Origin: Gnetum montanum
Lineage: Eukaryota > Streptophyta > Gnetopsida > Gnetales > Gnetaceae
Length of the DNA: 64,000 bases
Assembly: GCA_015680685.1 (NCBI GenBank)
Contig: MNCI01023539.1
Span: forward strand, 816,366 to 880,365
Reading direction: 5' to 3'
Made by a program: the position numbers and the translations under genes. The notes beneath the pieces were generated by a model. The model was not told where the DNA came from. It did not search any database and saw only the letters and a list, made by a program, of their open reading frames with translations. This document shows positions 14,405-26,235 of this stretch, in pieces. Numbering within the stretch: position 1 is the stretch's first letter; each line of letters starts with the position of its first letter.

Positions 14405-15254
14405 TGATGAATCATAGTTTGCCAAGTCTCAATATCAGGTACACGATATCACAGCCTGGGTATGATATCATATACACAATATCGTGATTCCTGTGTTAGC
14501 CTATAAATATAGTGCTCAGGTGCACAAGAAGAGAGTCTTTTGGTAAGTCTTGGGATTGAGTCTTTTTGTCAATTTTTTATTAATTTTTAGTTCCTTTCCC
14601 AAGTGCATGCCCATAGTGTGATGCTTGTAATTGCATGGAACCTTTGTTCAAGTGCGACATACTTGGACATGCGCATAATCAGCAATAAACATCGAGATTG
14701 CTCCATCATTGCATCATTCACTTAGTTTTAAATTATTTAATTGTTAATTATTTATTATTTTTTTCTTAGTTAATATTTCTTTTATGGTCATTTACTATTC
14801 ATGTTATTAATGCAAAATGAGTACATCTTAATCACAAACATTTAAGTGTAACTATGTGGTAACCTAGTAGCGTATCTAGTAGTGCTTCAAGTAATGTGCA
14901 CTTGGTAATCCCAAAAGTAGTGCACAAAGTCCAAGATGCATACAGATGATTAGGGGCAAATGCTCATCACACTTAGGCCAGCTTAGATTCTATTTCCTAT
15001 TGCTTATTAGCTTAATAAACTTATTTCTCATTGTCTTTAGGAGTAGCTGAGTATTAGAGATCACATCATACACCTCACTCTGGACTAAACCATACATGAC
15101 AAAGCAAATACTACTCTAGGTGGGAAGACAACAAATTGCAATCAACATATGACTATCTAGGTGCCACAACTAGTTCGTCCATGGAGTTCAACTAGATCAT
15201 GCGTACATGCTCGTATTCATATGGTTGAGTGTAGGGGTACCTAACTGCTCATCA
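14405..15254 (+). repeat. 5' LTR of element C
   Basis: Begins TGATGAATCATAG and ends CTAACTGCTCATCA. TATA box CTATAAATATAG is at 14501-14512. GATATC-type palindromes lie at 14430-14490 (CAATATCAGG, ACGATATCAC, ATGATATCAT, CAATATCGTG). Confidence 0.95.
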
Positions 15255-15255
15255 T

Positions 15256-15274
15256 TGATGCCATTGCAAGGGAT
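15256..15274 (+). other. Primer binding site of element C
   Basis: TGATGCCATTGCAAGGGAT, one base after the LTR, matches TGGCGCCGTTGCCGGGGAC at 13 of 19 positions; five of the six differences are transitions. Confidence 0.75.
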
Positions 15275-15387
15275 GGTGCTAGTTATCTAGATTAGTTATA
15301 TCATACAAGATTGCTGTAACAAAGTATTAACGATATAACTTTTAGAAAAGAGATTAAATTCAATTAAGTCACACACAATTCATAACA

Positions 15388-15441
15388 ATGTCTCTCTCAC
15401 TAGACAATGATAACACAACAACTAGCGAGGCAATTCATTAG
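15388..15441 (+). CDS. 17-codon leader mini-ORF of element C
   Basis: ATG at 15388 opens a frame of 17 codons (MSLSLDNDNTTTSEAIH) closed by TAG. Element E has an equally long frame at 63936-63989 (MPLLQDNNNATLSEEVH) with TAG at the same codon. After the TAG both continue AGAACCAAC. It is either the true gag start with an inherited stop or a short upstream frame. I cannot tell which. Confidence 0.35.
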   Translation: MSLSLDNDNTTTSEAIH

Positions 15442-15864
15442 AGAACCAACAAAATTTATGCTGAAGAAGAAGTTTGGAGTACGCAATCTTATGTAGGAGT
15501 TTCATATGTTCATGGACACCCCAATGATACGCAAGGACTCTTGTCATCCAACGTAGGCACTTCTAGTGAGGATGAGACATCCCATAGAATGAGGGGGCCC
15601 ATAAGGCCTAGGACCTTCTCAATGATTAGCAAGAGTATATCATAGGATGATTGGAAGACTTACAAAATTCATGAGAAGTCTTCCAGTTCTCTCTCTTCCT
15701 CTGCTCTCTCCACATCAGGCCATGACATGGATGACTATTCCTCAAGGGGTTGGCATAGCAATAAAAATTGAACCCATAGGCAAAATCAAGAATGCCAACA
15801 TGAACATAGACAACGTCATCCCAACTCACAAACTCATGACTTATTTAGTGATGATGAACCCCTG

Positions 15865-17765
15865 TTGGCCACTAAGAGCCTAATGCATATAACAGAGGTT
15901 GTTCAAATATCTTGCAAGCATCGTAAGGAAAGTCGTCTACCTAGGCTTAATTTAAACAAATTTTCCAAGTTTTCAAAAGGTTATAATTTAGATCCCCAAC
16001 ATCATTTACAAGCATTCTATGATGCCTATGCATGGAACAATATTGATACTGGGTGGAAAAGACTTAAGCTCTTTCCTATGACACTGGTTGGCCAAGAAAA
16101 AGTATGATATAGGTCTTTAAAGCCGAAATCAATTTGCCATTGGCCCACAATGGTAGAACTCTTCAACAAAAGATATCAAACCTATGCAAGAGTGTTAGCC
16201 TTGAGGAGACAAATCCAAGAGTGGAAACAAGGGCAACATGAACCCTTGGACATGGCCTTAGAAAGATATTATTCATTGTTAAACAAACGTCTAGGCCAAG
16301 GGTTCTCCGAGGAAAGGCTAATGTGTCACATCATGGATGGGCTCTATAATGAAACAAGGGAGACCCTAGGGATGTATGCCCTAGGTTAAATATATGAACT
16401 ATGAACCCACCAATTCCAAGAGCTTATCAAGCAAGTAGCAAAAGAAGAAGGAGAGATTGCCAAATGGGAGAATGTTGAAAGATCTCAAAAATATCATACT
16501 CTTAAAGTAATGAAGATGCATAATCATGAAGAGGAGAAATCAACTCACCATGAGGAGGTGGAACCATCCCCATCTTTGCCAATACTAAAATCACTAGATG
16601 AAATTGAGGCAAAGATTAATAAAATGATGAAGTGGGTATATGAAAAATGTGGAGAATATGCAAACATTATTAGAGGTAGGACCATGCAAGATCACTCTAA
16701 TAATTAGAACAAACATATGATGCCAAACTTAGAAATAGGACAAAACACCATTCGACAATCAAAAAGAAGGGTTGACGAAAATAAGGATAGGGACTCAACT
16801 ACAAATCATAAGTATCAATGTGATGTTTTCTTGTGTGATCACCCCAAAGGTCAATTCCCAATGTTGTCACATCTACATGAGCATTGGAAAAGAATGCTAC
16901 ATCTAGATTTCAGACAGAAATATTGTGCTCAACCACTGTGGCAAAACCCCCAATCGTGATGGAGATCATCGCCAAATTGGCCTCACCCTTTGTATGCCTT
17001 GACACCAAGTGCTTATTATGTTCAACACCCTGTTTCCCTAAATGGATCACATCCTCTGCTTCTCCTCATCATTATCATTCCCCTGAGTATCATCAACCCA
17101 TGTCCTCTCCCATGAGATCACTACCTCATGCTCCTTACACTTCTCCTTGCTCTCAATATTCTCATCCTTCACCTCCTTCTACATTGCCACTGGTTGTACC
17201 AGAAGGTTTTGCACCATAGCACCAACCCACGAACATTACTTGTGCTGCTATTGTCAATAGTAGTGGAAATCCTCCACAGCATCAGAAGTGTCCTTTCTTT
17301 AGGCATGGCTGTAGAAAGAGATAGCACAGTTTTGAAACCCCTACATCCTCCAACTCAAAACAAGCCTAGCATTGTGATGCATCTTCCTCTTCAAACTCCA
17401 CGCCTTCTATTACCTTATCTAGGCTACTAAACAAGACTCCAACAATCATGTGGCACAACGAATATGACAATGTGAAGAGGCATATCAATCCTTGCATACT
17501 GTCTTATGGTCACATATGCCATAGTGGGTTAGCTCCTTATCACATGACCACATCTTATAATCTACCCCACTATGCCTACTTTAATCAAGTGTGTGAACCC
17601 CAATTTGGGTATATTCCTACCACCACACCAAAAGACACCTAGTCGTTTGGATATGACCAAACCCCAATATTTCCAATATGCATGGATCCAAACTTTTCAT
17701 TTATTGATTCTAGTTATGATCAAAAGTTTAGTCATGGGGGATACCCCCCATTCTAACAAGAAAAA
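15865..17765 (+). pseudogene. gag of element C
   Basis: One frame stays open from 15865 to 16959 apart from a few stops. It reads NKFSKFSKGYNLDPQHHLQA, FYDAYAWNNIDTGWKRLKLF, MVELFNKRYQTYARVLALRR, then GQGFSEERLMCHIMDGLYNE and TRETLGMYALG. These are the gag core blocks seen in B and D. An acidic linker with EEEKSTHHEEVEPSPS follows, then a Cys/His patch YQCDVFLCDHPKGQF. A Pro/Ser/His-rich tail runs to about 17430 in another frame. The last codons (MGDTPH, near 17731) line up with the codons that end pol in D (SHRGDGHPY at 59451-59477), marking where pol was lost. Confidence 0.82.
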
Positions 17766-19182
17766 TTAGTAAATGTTTTTCCTTTTCTTTGGTTTTATAA
17801 TTTTTTTTCCAATTTTTCATTTTCTAGTTTTCATCTTTCAATTTGTTGTTTTATCTTTTTGAGGGTGATCTTATTTGTAAATAAAATACTCATGTGACCT
17901 ATCGATTGAGGTGTTGTTCTATGCTATTGAGTTACAAAGAACTAATTATTTAGATAGTGAGCCCACAAAATCCACACACCCATTCTATTAATAAGAGGTT
18001 CTACTCTAGATACGATGATATTCTTGTTATCATTAAAACTTAAAGTAACTTTGTACTCATTATGCCTAGAGCAAAGAGTGATGGACTAAGAGGGAATGGC
18101 CAAGATGTGACATCAAGGAGACTTGTGGATTCTCTTTGATAACATCTATATGTGCTATCATGTAGCTTGGTTGTACCAAGATCCTTGTACATCTAACAAA
18201 AAATGGAAGTAAGAGTTTTGATAAAGAAATTAAATAAAGGAACTCAATGCTATTCTAGAGGGTCCCACTGGAAAGGTATGCATCCATGCCTGAAGGTTGG
18301 TAGCTTCTCCAGATCGCTTTTGGAAAAGACAAAGTGCCAAAGTGGCCAGAAGAAGAAAAAGAAAAGAAAGAAGAAAAATAGCAAAAAAAAAAAAAAGATC
18401 AAGAAAAATGTGTCACAGACAAGTTCAAATCACTCCTCCCTTGCACAAAATACTAGGTGATTGTACACCTTGTTTTCATGATGCTCTTATGGTTGTCTAT
18501 CATTAGGATGAAACAATGTGATGTCGTTGATTAGAGATATGGACTTGGTTTTGATCTTGGAGTGAAAGGCTAATGGTACCTTAATCATGCAGCACACTTT
18601 GGATTCATTGTGCCTAAGGTAAGTTACCTCATGTCCCGATCTCTGCAATCCCTTTTATGATTCGTCTCATCCCACTATCCAAGTATTTCTAACTTGTATC
18701 TTGTGTGGCATAGAAGTCATACCTCATCACAATGGCATTTAACATATGTGTGTTTTGTTGCAAAAGTGCGGATTACATTTAACCCTTCTAGTGCCTACAG
18801 ACATTTTAAGGTGTGGTTACGCAAGGGCATGATAGGTTGGAACTTTCTTTGGGAAGGATCCACTTGCATGACTTTTGTAATTTGTACTTGTTGCACACTA
18901 CCACATCATCTTATATCCTCCGAGTACTGCATTGCCAATTTTATTTTTTCCTTTATCATCATTTCAACCCAAACATTCCTTTTCACCACTACATGTCCTT
19001 TTTCCTCACCCTATTCAAGAACTTCATTGTCTAATTCCACTTCATTACACTTTTGGTGCCTTAATGTCCACTTAACATTACCCCAGATCTTTCAAATCTA
19101 TCCTAGATCCTTCATTCTTTGCCATCAAAACTTGAAAAATCTTGAAAAAATCATCATTCTTACCAAGTACCCTATTTTGCAA
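17766..19182 (+). other. T-rich run and conserved non-coding block of element C
   Basis: A T-rich run at 17778-17870 equals the run after integrase in D (59500-59600) and B (26255-26420). From 17880 the sequence follows the non-coding block of A, B and D, with GATGTGACATCAAGGAGACT at 18103-18122 (B has GTGTGACATCAAGGAGATTT at 26650-26669) and CTCTGCAATCCC near 18641-18652. An open frame at 18694-19233 is not kept in the other elements and is not called. Confidence 0.65.
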
Positions 19183-19265
19183 GGGATGCAATATTGGGTA
19201 CCTGGTATCAGGTCCACGCTATCACGTACATGATATCGCATCCACAAAACCTATATATATTGGGT
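19183..19265 (+). promoter_or_regulatory. Internal LTR-like promoter block before ORF3 of element C
   Basis: The stretch contains GCAATATTGGGTACC, GGTATCAGGTCCACGC, ATCACGTACATGATATCGC and then CCTATATATATTGGGTGCCC. The LTR of C has the same succession: CAATATCAGGTACACGATATC, GATATC palindromes, then CCTATAAATATAGTGCTCAGG. The block lies about 570 bases before the ORF3 ATG at 19838. That it drives ORF3 is my inference. Confidence 0.5.
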
Positions 19266-19283
19266 GCCCCTACCACCACCAAC

Positions 19284-19320
19284 ACCCCCCCCCCTCCCCC
19301 CTCCCACCCCCCCGCCCCCC
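19284..19320 (-). other. C-rich tract, potential G-quadruplex on the minus strand
   Basis: About 32 of 37 bases are C, broken by single T, A or G. On the minus strand there are at least four runs of five or more G, enough for a quadruplex. It lies directly after the internal TATA-like site. The equivalent place in B has no such tract, so it looks like a local expansion. Confidence 0.6.
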
Positions 19321-19837
19321 GTGTGCATGCCGAAGTCATTTTTAACTATTGATGTAAGGGGATTTGTTGTAATTTTCTTCCATGATTTTTCATACTTTGC
19401 AAGCCTACCATTTAATCATCAATATCTCACTCGTTAACACTCCAATTTTCCTTCCAATCAAACCTACTTAAACCCAGAGTATTTAACTTAGTCGTGGGGG
19501 AGGGGTATGCTCCAATTTGTGCATAACTTTTTTGAAATTTGCTGTCACTCGAAGGATATCATAGGGGTGAGTAATATTAATAAATGTTAAGAACTTATGC
19601 CAAACTAATTTTCTTCCTTCACCCAAATCATGTAAATTATTATTGGAGTCACCTAATCAAATTGGGCCTGACAATAAAACTTTTAGGGGAATTTCCTTGA
19701 AAAATTTCTATCTCTGAAATTGCACTAAGCAAGAATTCAAAATTTATTAAAGGTAATTAGCAAGGTATAAGATAATTAAACCTTGTCAAATGACCTTACT
19801 AACAATTGATCCTAGTGTGATTACAGATTTTCCCTAA

Positions 19838-22640
19838 ATGAGGACAACAAGGAGGACCCTCTCAAGGTTCAGCCAAACATCCAAGGAAATGCAAAGGCTA
19901 AGGACCTCCCATAGAACATGCAAAATAGGAGGCACACTTGTTTAGTATCCATCAAGAAACCCCTGTTACTACATAATTTGGGCAAGCAAAACATGGAAAA
20001 GGTAGGGCACCTAAACAAGGATAGCATCTCACATTATCCCTAGAATGCATTCAAGCCATCTGGGAAAGGTCCACATCTGCTACAGTGATTGTGGAACTTA
20101 ATTTTGGACCTTTCACCGAATTCGCCTTTGAGCCAGTCAAAGATCAACTCAAAGGATCTCCACTATGGTTTTTCCTCTCAGAAAGTGGAGAATGGTATTT
20201 GGGGGAAACTTATCAATTTTGGCATAATAAAGAAGAAGGCACCACCACTAACATTGGTGGAATATCAGTTGATTTCTCTACAAAGGCCATTGCAAAAGTT
20301 TTGAATCTTTTGAATACAAGGCCCAAAGTTGCTCATTTATCCACCCGCTTTAATGCTGATGAACAAAAAGTATGGCTAAAGAGGTCATACAACAAAGAAG
20401 ACAAAACATATGGAGAACTGACCCTTGAAGAGAGAATTTATTTTAAAATTGGCACCTATCACATCTTCCCAATGAAGGGGTTGAACAAGATCTCTACTTA
20501 TGTGGCTAGAGGAAGCACAATCTTGGTGGGCAAGGTTGATGCCAGTTTGCCCCATTTGTATCCAATAGAAATATTGAGGTCGTTCAAAGAATGCAAGATA
20601 GGAAAGTTTGCATTACTCTTTCCATGTTTGATCAAGAAGCTATGATAGTGTGCTAGAATTTTGGGGTACACTAATGATGTCCTCAGAAAGGCTCAAAATG
20701 CTTCATATGTTGAATTACTAAAGTCATCAACACCAAGAAAAGATGTTGATGAGACATTAAAGCCTAAACAAGAGCAGATAGTTAGGCCGACTATGCCTTA
20801 AATAGTAGGGCCTAGTCAACAATAAGAAGTAGGGCCTAACACGCAACCCATAGGCTAGCAGGACCAATCGTCATCTTCACCACAAGATTACCGAGCATCA
20901 ATGAGCCATCTCAAGGCTATCATAGAAACAGTTAGTTGGGGAAGTCATGATGAGGCCAATCTCTTCAAGGTGATCAATGATTTCGTACAGCCCACGATCT
21001 CAATCGATCATACAAGGGGCGAGGTCTCGATACAAATAAGAGGAGGGGAGTTACATTGGTCAGAACAGATTTCTAGGAATGCTGCATCATTTCAAGTACA
21101 ATTAGAAACTAGTGAAGGCACCACAGTAGTGGTCATGCAACACTAGGATGCAACCAGAGTAGCATAAGTGGTTACAGATCACATTAAAGAGTCATTTAAC
21201 ATCACTATTGTTCCATCGGCAAGTCTCATAGAAGCACACGATGCTCAAGTTCTAGCCAGCCCCTTGATGACTCCTGCAGAACATGAGGATGCTATAGATC
21301 ATTTGCTATAAATAGGACAAGTAATGACAGCCTTGTTTGACATCCCCCAAGATGTCACAACAGCATAGTCAAACCTCATTTCCATGAAGGAAAAGTTGGT
21401 TATAGCTGAGGTTAGGGCCGAACATGCAAAAGATGAGTTGAGAAGACTCTAGGAGAAGTTTTTTTCCCTATAGGCTAAACAGCAGGATCCATCACAACTT
21501 ATTCTAGCCAATCAACTAGAATTATTTAGGACAAAGTAACTAAATAAATTATTAGAGGAGAATAAAAAGGTAGCAATGGAAAAGAAGAAGGCAGATTGGG
21601 ATGCTTCAAAAGCATAGGCTCAAACATCTACACATGCAAAAACACTCAAGGCCTTGCAGGAAGAAAATAAACTCCTTGTTGCTGAAAATCTTAGGTTGAA
21701 AAAAATTGAAAAACAAAAAAATGTTCTTAAGTAAAGTGTTCAACAAATGCTAGAATAACTAATAAGAGTCAACCAAGACATCAATCGCTTAGCCAGAGAG
21801 ATCAAAGCCCTCTCAATGGAGGGTGTACACGTCATCCATCAGAAGATGGCTATTTAAATAAGTGCATGGCAAAATGAAGCTAAGCAAAATGAAAAATTAA
21901 AGGAGCATTTTCAAGACCAGGTGGAGATGTAGAAGTAGATCATTGAAAAAGAGATCCATATGGCTAAGACCCACATTGACTCTTTCAATGCTCAAAACAT
22001 TGACTGGTGGGCCATATTGGACACTTACGCCTTTGCCCACCATGTAGAATTAAAAAGTCGAGTCCTATAGATCCAGGATCTCACTAAATACATAGAGTTG
22101 GCAAACCTGTGATATGCCAACTTGGCCATGTTAATAGCAGGATGCTCAAGGAATGAGTTGGAAAATTAGGTAGTTGCCACCTATGCCAAATATGAAATAG
22201 AGTTTGCTGAACACAAAAAGACACTACAAAAATTGGAGGTAGTAAATTCTAAATTAGAGGTGGTAAAAGCTAGCTACCAAGGGTAATAGAATGTTGCAGT
22301 AGACTTGGCTCAACGAGTCATAGATTATCAAGAATTTAGAGACAAAGCTAGAGCCTACGAGGAGGAATGATAGCTATTTGTGACATGGTATGTAAAAGAT
22401 AATCAGATGTTCCTACAACTGCCATGTCCATAGGAGGTGCCGACTTTGTCAAATATTGGAACATTAGCATGGACTGAAAATGATCCCCAAATAGAAGAAG
22501 AAAAGCTTTAGGCGCTTCTTCATAAGTATCCATTTCCAAAGCCTTGAGCACAAGATAAGGGAAAGAAACCCATGGAGGAGCCACTATCACTAGGAACCAC
22601 ACGAGTTCTGAACAATTTTGTATTTTATATTTTGTGTTGG
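19838..22640 (+). pseudogene. ORF3 of element C: post-pol protein with globular head and long coiled coil
   Basis: The ATG at 19838 aligns with that of B's ORF3 (28534). After one frame change the frame from about 20040 to 22640 never shifts again, but carries about 28 stops, over half TAG. The head (20085-20640) is uninterrupted for 186 codons and includes FTEFAFEPVKDQLKGSPLWF, SGEWYLGETYQFWHNKEEG and LEERIYFKIGTYHIFPMKGL. B keeps the matching EEWYLEETYIL and YTSISMSHPKN. A Gln/Ser/Pro-rich linker follows (20760-20890), then a coiled-coil region from about 21360 to 22350 with heptads such as LQEENKLLVAENLRLKKIEK and INRLAREIKALS. I see no signal peptide or clear membrane segment, so it does not look like an envelope protein although it occupies that position. 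Function unknown. Confidence 0.7.
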
Positions 22641-22780
22641 TGTCCCAATTTTATTTTGTCTAGTCCCACACTATGGCATGAAATAATCCATAGTCAATCC
22701 ATAACCCCATACCTATCCACTATGTAATCAAATGAACTTGTTTCTCAATTTTTTTTAACTCGAGGATGAGTTTTTATTCA

Positions 22781-22792
22781 ATCATGGGGGTA
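22781..22792 (+). other. Polypurine tract of element C
   Basis: ATCATGGGGGTA directly precedes the 3' LTR. A and D have the same ATGGGGGTA or GTGGGGGTA at this place; B has a decayed ATGGACATA. Confidence 0.75.
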
Positions 22793-23654
22793 TGATGAAT
22801 GACAGTTTGCCAAGCCCTGATATTAGGTACACAATATTGGATACATGATATCACAGCTTGGGTACAATATTGTATACATGATATCATGATTCTTATGTTA
22901 TCCTACAAATATAGCACTCAGGTGCACAGGAAGAGAGTCTTTTAGTAAGTCTTGGGGTCAAGTCTTTTTTTTCAATTTTTTGTTAATTTTCAATTCCTTT
23001 CCCAAGTGCATGCCCGTAGTGTGATGCTTGTAATTGCACAAAACCTTTGTTCAAGTGTGACATACTTGGATATGCATACAATCGCCAATAAACATCAAGA
23101 TTGCTCCATCATTGCATCATTCACTTAGTTTTAAATTGTTTAATTGTTAATTATTTATTGTTGTTTTCTTAGTTAATATTTATTTTATGGTCATTTACTA
23201 TTCTTGTTATTAACGTGGAATGAGTACATCTTAATCACGAACATTTAAGTGTAACTATGTGGTAACCCAGTAGCATATCTAGTAGTGCTTCAAGTAATGT
23301 GCACTTGGTAATCCCAAAAGTAGTACACAAAGTCCAAGATGCATACAGATGATTAAGGATAGATGCTCATCACACTTAGGCCAACTTAGATTCTATTTCC
23401 TATTTCTTATTATCTTAATAAAGTTATTTCTCATTATCTTTAGGAGTAGCTGAGTATTAGAAATCACATCATACACCTCACTCTAGACTAAACCATACGT
23501 GACAAAGAAAATACTAGTCTAGGTGGGAAGATAGCAAACTACGATCAATGTATGACTGTCTAGGTGCCACAACTAGTCTATCTATGGAGTTTGACCAGAT
23601 CACGTGTACACACTCATATTTGTGTCATTGAGCATAGTACCTCGCTGCTCATCA
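22793..23654 (+). repeat. 3' LTR of element C
   Basis: Begins TGATGAATGACAGTTTGCC and ends CTCGCTGCTCATCA. The TATA site has become CTACAAATAT (22903-22912). GATATC-type palindromes lie at 22818-22890. It differs from the 5' LTR by scattered substitutions, mostly transitions. Confidence 0.95.
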
Positions 23655-24890
23655 GTAAGCCTACTAATGATTGTACTAAAGAAAGAAGGATAGTGACAAA
23701 TCTACATCAATTTCAAACTACCAAATATGGCAATGTTCAATGATCATTTTTCATTATCATTTGTTGATCAAGTACTTGATATAATTATAGGGCATAGGTA
23801 CTATAGTTTCTTTGATGATTATAGTAATTATAACCAAATCCATATTGCGCTAGAGGATAAAAAAAATAACATTCATGAGATCCTATGAGATTTTTTCATA
23901 TAACAAGATGACCTTTGACTTATTCAGTATGCCTAATACCTTCTAGTAGCTAGTATTAATCATTTTCTAGAAGTACAATAGGAATGATATTGAAGTCTTT
24001 ATGGATGACTTCTCCAACTATGACTTCAATTTTTAGTAAGCCTTGAACCAATTAGAACAAGTATTAAGGAGGTATATTAAGACAAAACTAAAGCTAAACC
24101 AGCAAAAAAATCCACCTCATGGTTTAGGAAGATATAGTATTAGAGCACATTATTTCAAACAAGGACATTAAGGCTAGTCTAGACAAGGTCAATTAACTAA
24201 GAAATTGCACAAAGATTTTAAATTATAAAAGATGTGAGATCCTTTCTTAGACACATAGTGTACTATTGGTGCTTCATTAACAAATTTTCCAAGATTTTCA
24301 AACCATTTGTAGAGCTTATAAAGTAGTATTCACCCTCTAATTAGATGGAGAATTATGAGAAGGCATTTAAGCTTCTCAAAAAGAAGCTTCTAAAAACTCC
24401 AATTATACAAGTGTTTGACTAGTTCAAACCATTTTATATTATGATAGATACATCCAATAATGCATTTAAGGCCATGCTCACATGAATGGATGATCAAAAG
24501 TAGACATATAACAACCATTACATGAGTAGAAGTATCACTAGTGTACAATTAAATTACATCATAATAGAAAAGGAATTAATGACTGTGATGTATGCTCTTA
24601 AGAAGTTTAAGTACTATATGATTAGATATCCTATCTTTATACACATAGATCACAATGTGATCTAGTTCCTTATGAACAAGCCAATGGTAAGTCCTTGAAT
24701 CATTTAGTGGCTTATGATCCTACAAAGATTTAACATTACCATGATAGATAAGAAGTGGTTTGAAAATGTTATTTTATATCATTTGTCTAGATTAATATGG
24801 GACAATAACGCCAATGAAGAACCCTTATCAGATTAGTTCCTTGATGAGCATTTATTTGAAAAGGCTATCCTTAATAGTTAACACTTCTTA
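23655..24890 (+). pseudogene. Reverse transcriptase and RNase H of element B, second part
   Basis: Directly after the GTAAG duplicate the frame reads SLLMIVLKKEG, the usual ...VVVPKKxG, then FNDHFSLSFVDQVLDIIIGH, RYYSFFDDYSNYNQI and VFMDDFSNYDF, which keeps the catalytic M-D-D. Further blocks are VRSFLRHIVYYWCFINKFSK (the SFLGHxGFYRRFIxxFSK motif), FYIMIDTSNNAFKAML, VQLNYIIIEKELMTVMYALK, HIDHNVI and FLMNKPMVSP of RNase H. Many stops and frame shifts. D aligns closely and is less decayed. Confidence 0.85.
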
Positions 24891-26235
24891 ATTTTCTAAC
24901 TACCTCACATACTTAAAGAAGTAGAAGATTCCTTCCTAATGAGATGGGTGCAGGAGCCAATAATTCCTACACCAAGCCAAACACTTCATGAAAATAGAGG
25001 GAAACCTCTACAAAATGTATGCTAATGATCTAATGTGATGGTGTGCTCCTAAGGAGAACTAGTTTAGAATTCTCAAAGATGCACATGAAGGACCATATGA
25101 TGGTCATTATGCATGAAGGAAAATCTCTATCAAAGTTCTCATGATTGGTTAGTTCTGGCCAACTCTCTTTTGTGATGAACATTAATTTGCTAAGTCTTGC
25201 AAGTACTGTGAAAGAGATGGTGAGGTATTAGCATGATATGAAGCATTAAAATAATGGAAATAACCATCAAATCCTTTTAATTTCTAAAGAATCTATTTCA
25301 TGAGTTCCATCATCCCTTCTTTGAATGACAAATTCTACATTACCGTGGCCATGAATTATCACATAAAGTGGGTAGAAGTAGCTATGGTAACTAATTGCAC
25401 TAGGAAAAATACTACTAAATTTTTTTAGCAGCCTATGGTAAATAGTTTGGGAGTCCCTTTTGCACTTATGTCTAAAAATGAGACTTATTTTACCAAGCCA
25501 ACTCTCAAGAAGTTAATGCAATGCATAGGGATAAAACATAAGTTAACTACACTACATCGTCCCCAAGCCAATGACTAAGCTGAAGTCACTAACTAGGAGA
25601 TAACTAGAATACTAAAATGCATAGTTAGTAAATATATGAAAGACTAGAGTGCCAAACTTAATGATTTTCTATGGGTTTATAGGTCAACATTAAAACTTCC
25701 TATTGGTTTCTCTCCATATGAGCTAGTGTATAGCAAACTACCTAAAATACCTATCCAAACTAAACTTTGTACACTTAACATCACTTAAGACTTGAACTTG
25801 GACCTTACCTTAGCACAGTGTGAGAGATTGATGAATCTAAATGTGCTAATTAAAAACATAATAATAGCCCTTATGCATAATGAAGTTTATAAAGTCTAGA
25901 CACGATGAGACATGATATAAAAATTCAAAGCCTAGACCTTCAATCAAGAGATAATTTCCTTTATTAGCATCCAAATAATATAAATCAATGTACTAAATTT
26001 CAAATGCTTTGGAAAGATCCATATATAATTTATGTGATCTATAGGTTTTGTGCCTTACAGATTTACCATCCTTCAAACCTACAAGGGCTTATCTTCATTA
26101 ATATTCAACAAATAAATCCATTCCATGAGCTTTGTAGGAATAATACCTTCAATACCTCCAATAATGTTGTTGCAAAGTCCATCTTCTACATCTCCTGCTC
26201 AAAACTCAATTACAAGGAAGATCATTTGAATTGAG
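24891..26235 (+). pseudogene. Integrase of element B
   Basis: Recognisable parts are the zinc-binding region near 25080-25220 (AHEGPYDGHYA, CKYCERDGE) and the core block at 25430-25600 (NSLGVPFALMSKNETYF, KKLMQCIGIKHKLTTLHRPQ, AND, stop, AEVTN). The second catalytic Asp of SDNGTHF has become Lys-Asn (SKNETYF), so the core is dead. A C-terminal block near 25680-25760 reads VYRSTLKLPIGFSPYELVYS. No chromodomain is seen. Confidence 0.8.

Larger units (their letters stand above)
14405..23654 (+). mobile_element. Element C: gag-only (non-autonomous) Athila-like retrotransposon inserted in element B
   Basis: The LTRs are 14405-15254 and 22793-23654, each starting TGATGAAT and ending GCTCATCA. The flanks are GTAAG at 14400-14404 and 23655-23659, an exact five-base target duplication, so this 9.25-kb element is structurally complete. 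It has a PBS, gag, the conserved non-coding block, an internal promoter-like block, ORF3 and a polypurine tract. Protease, reverse transcriptase, RNase H and integrase are all missing: gag runs straight into the tail bases that follow integrase in D. It must have moved with enzymes from a relative. It sits inside the reverse transcriptase of B, so it is younger than B. Confidence 0.95.

Noticed and set aside
18694-19233. 179-codon frame in element C before the internal promoter
   Set aside because: It falls in the block that is non-coding in A, B and D, and the frame is not kept there. The first codon is not ATG.
19838-22640. Reassigned TAG codon (alternative code)
   Set aside because: TAA and TGA stops occur too, host gene and other frames use the standard code, and transposon decay explains the stops.
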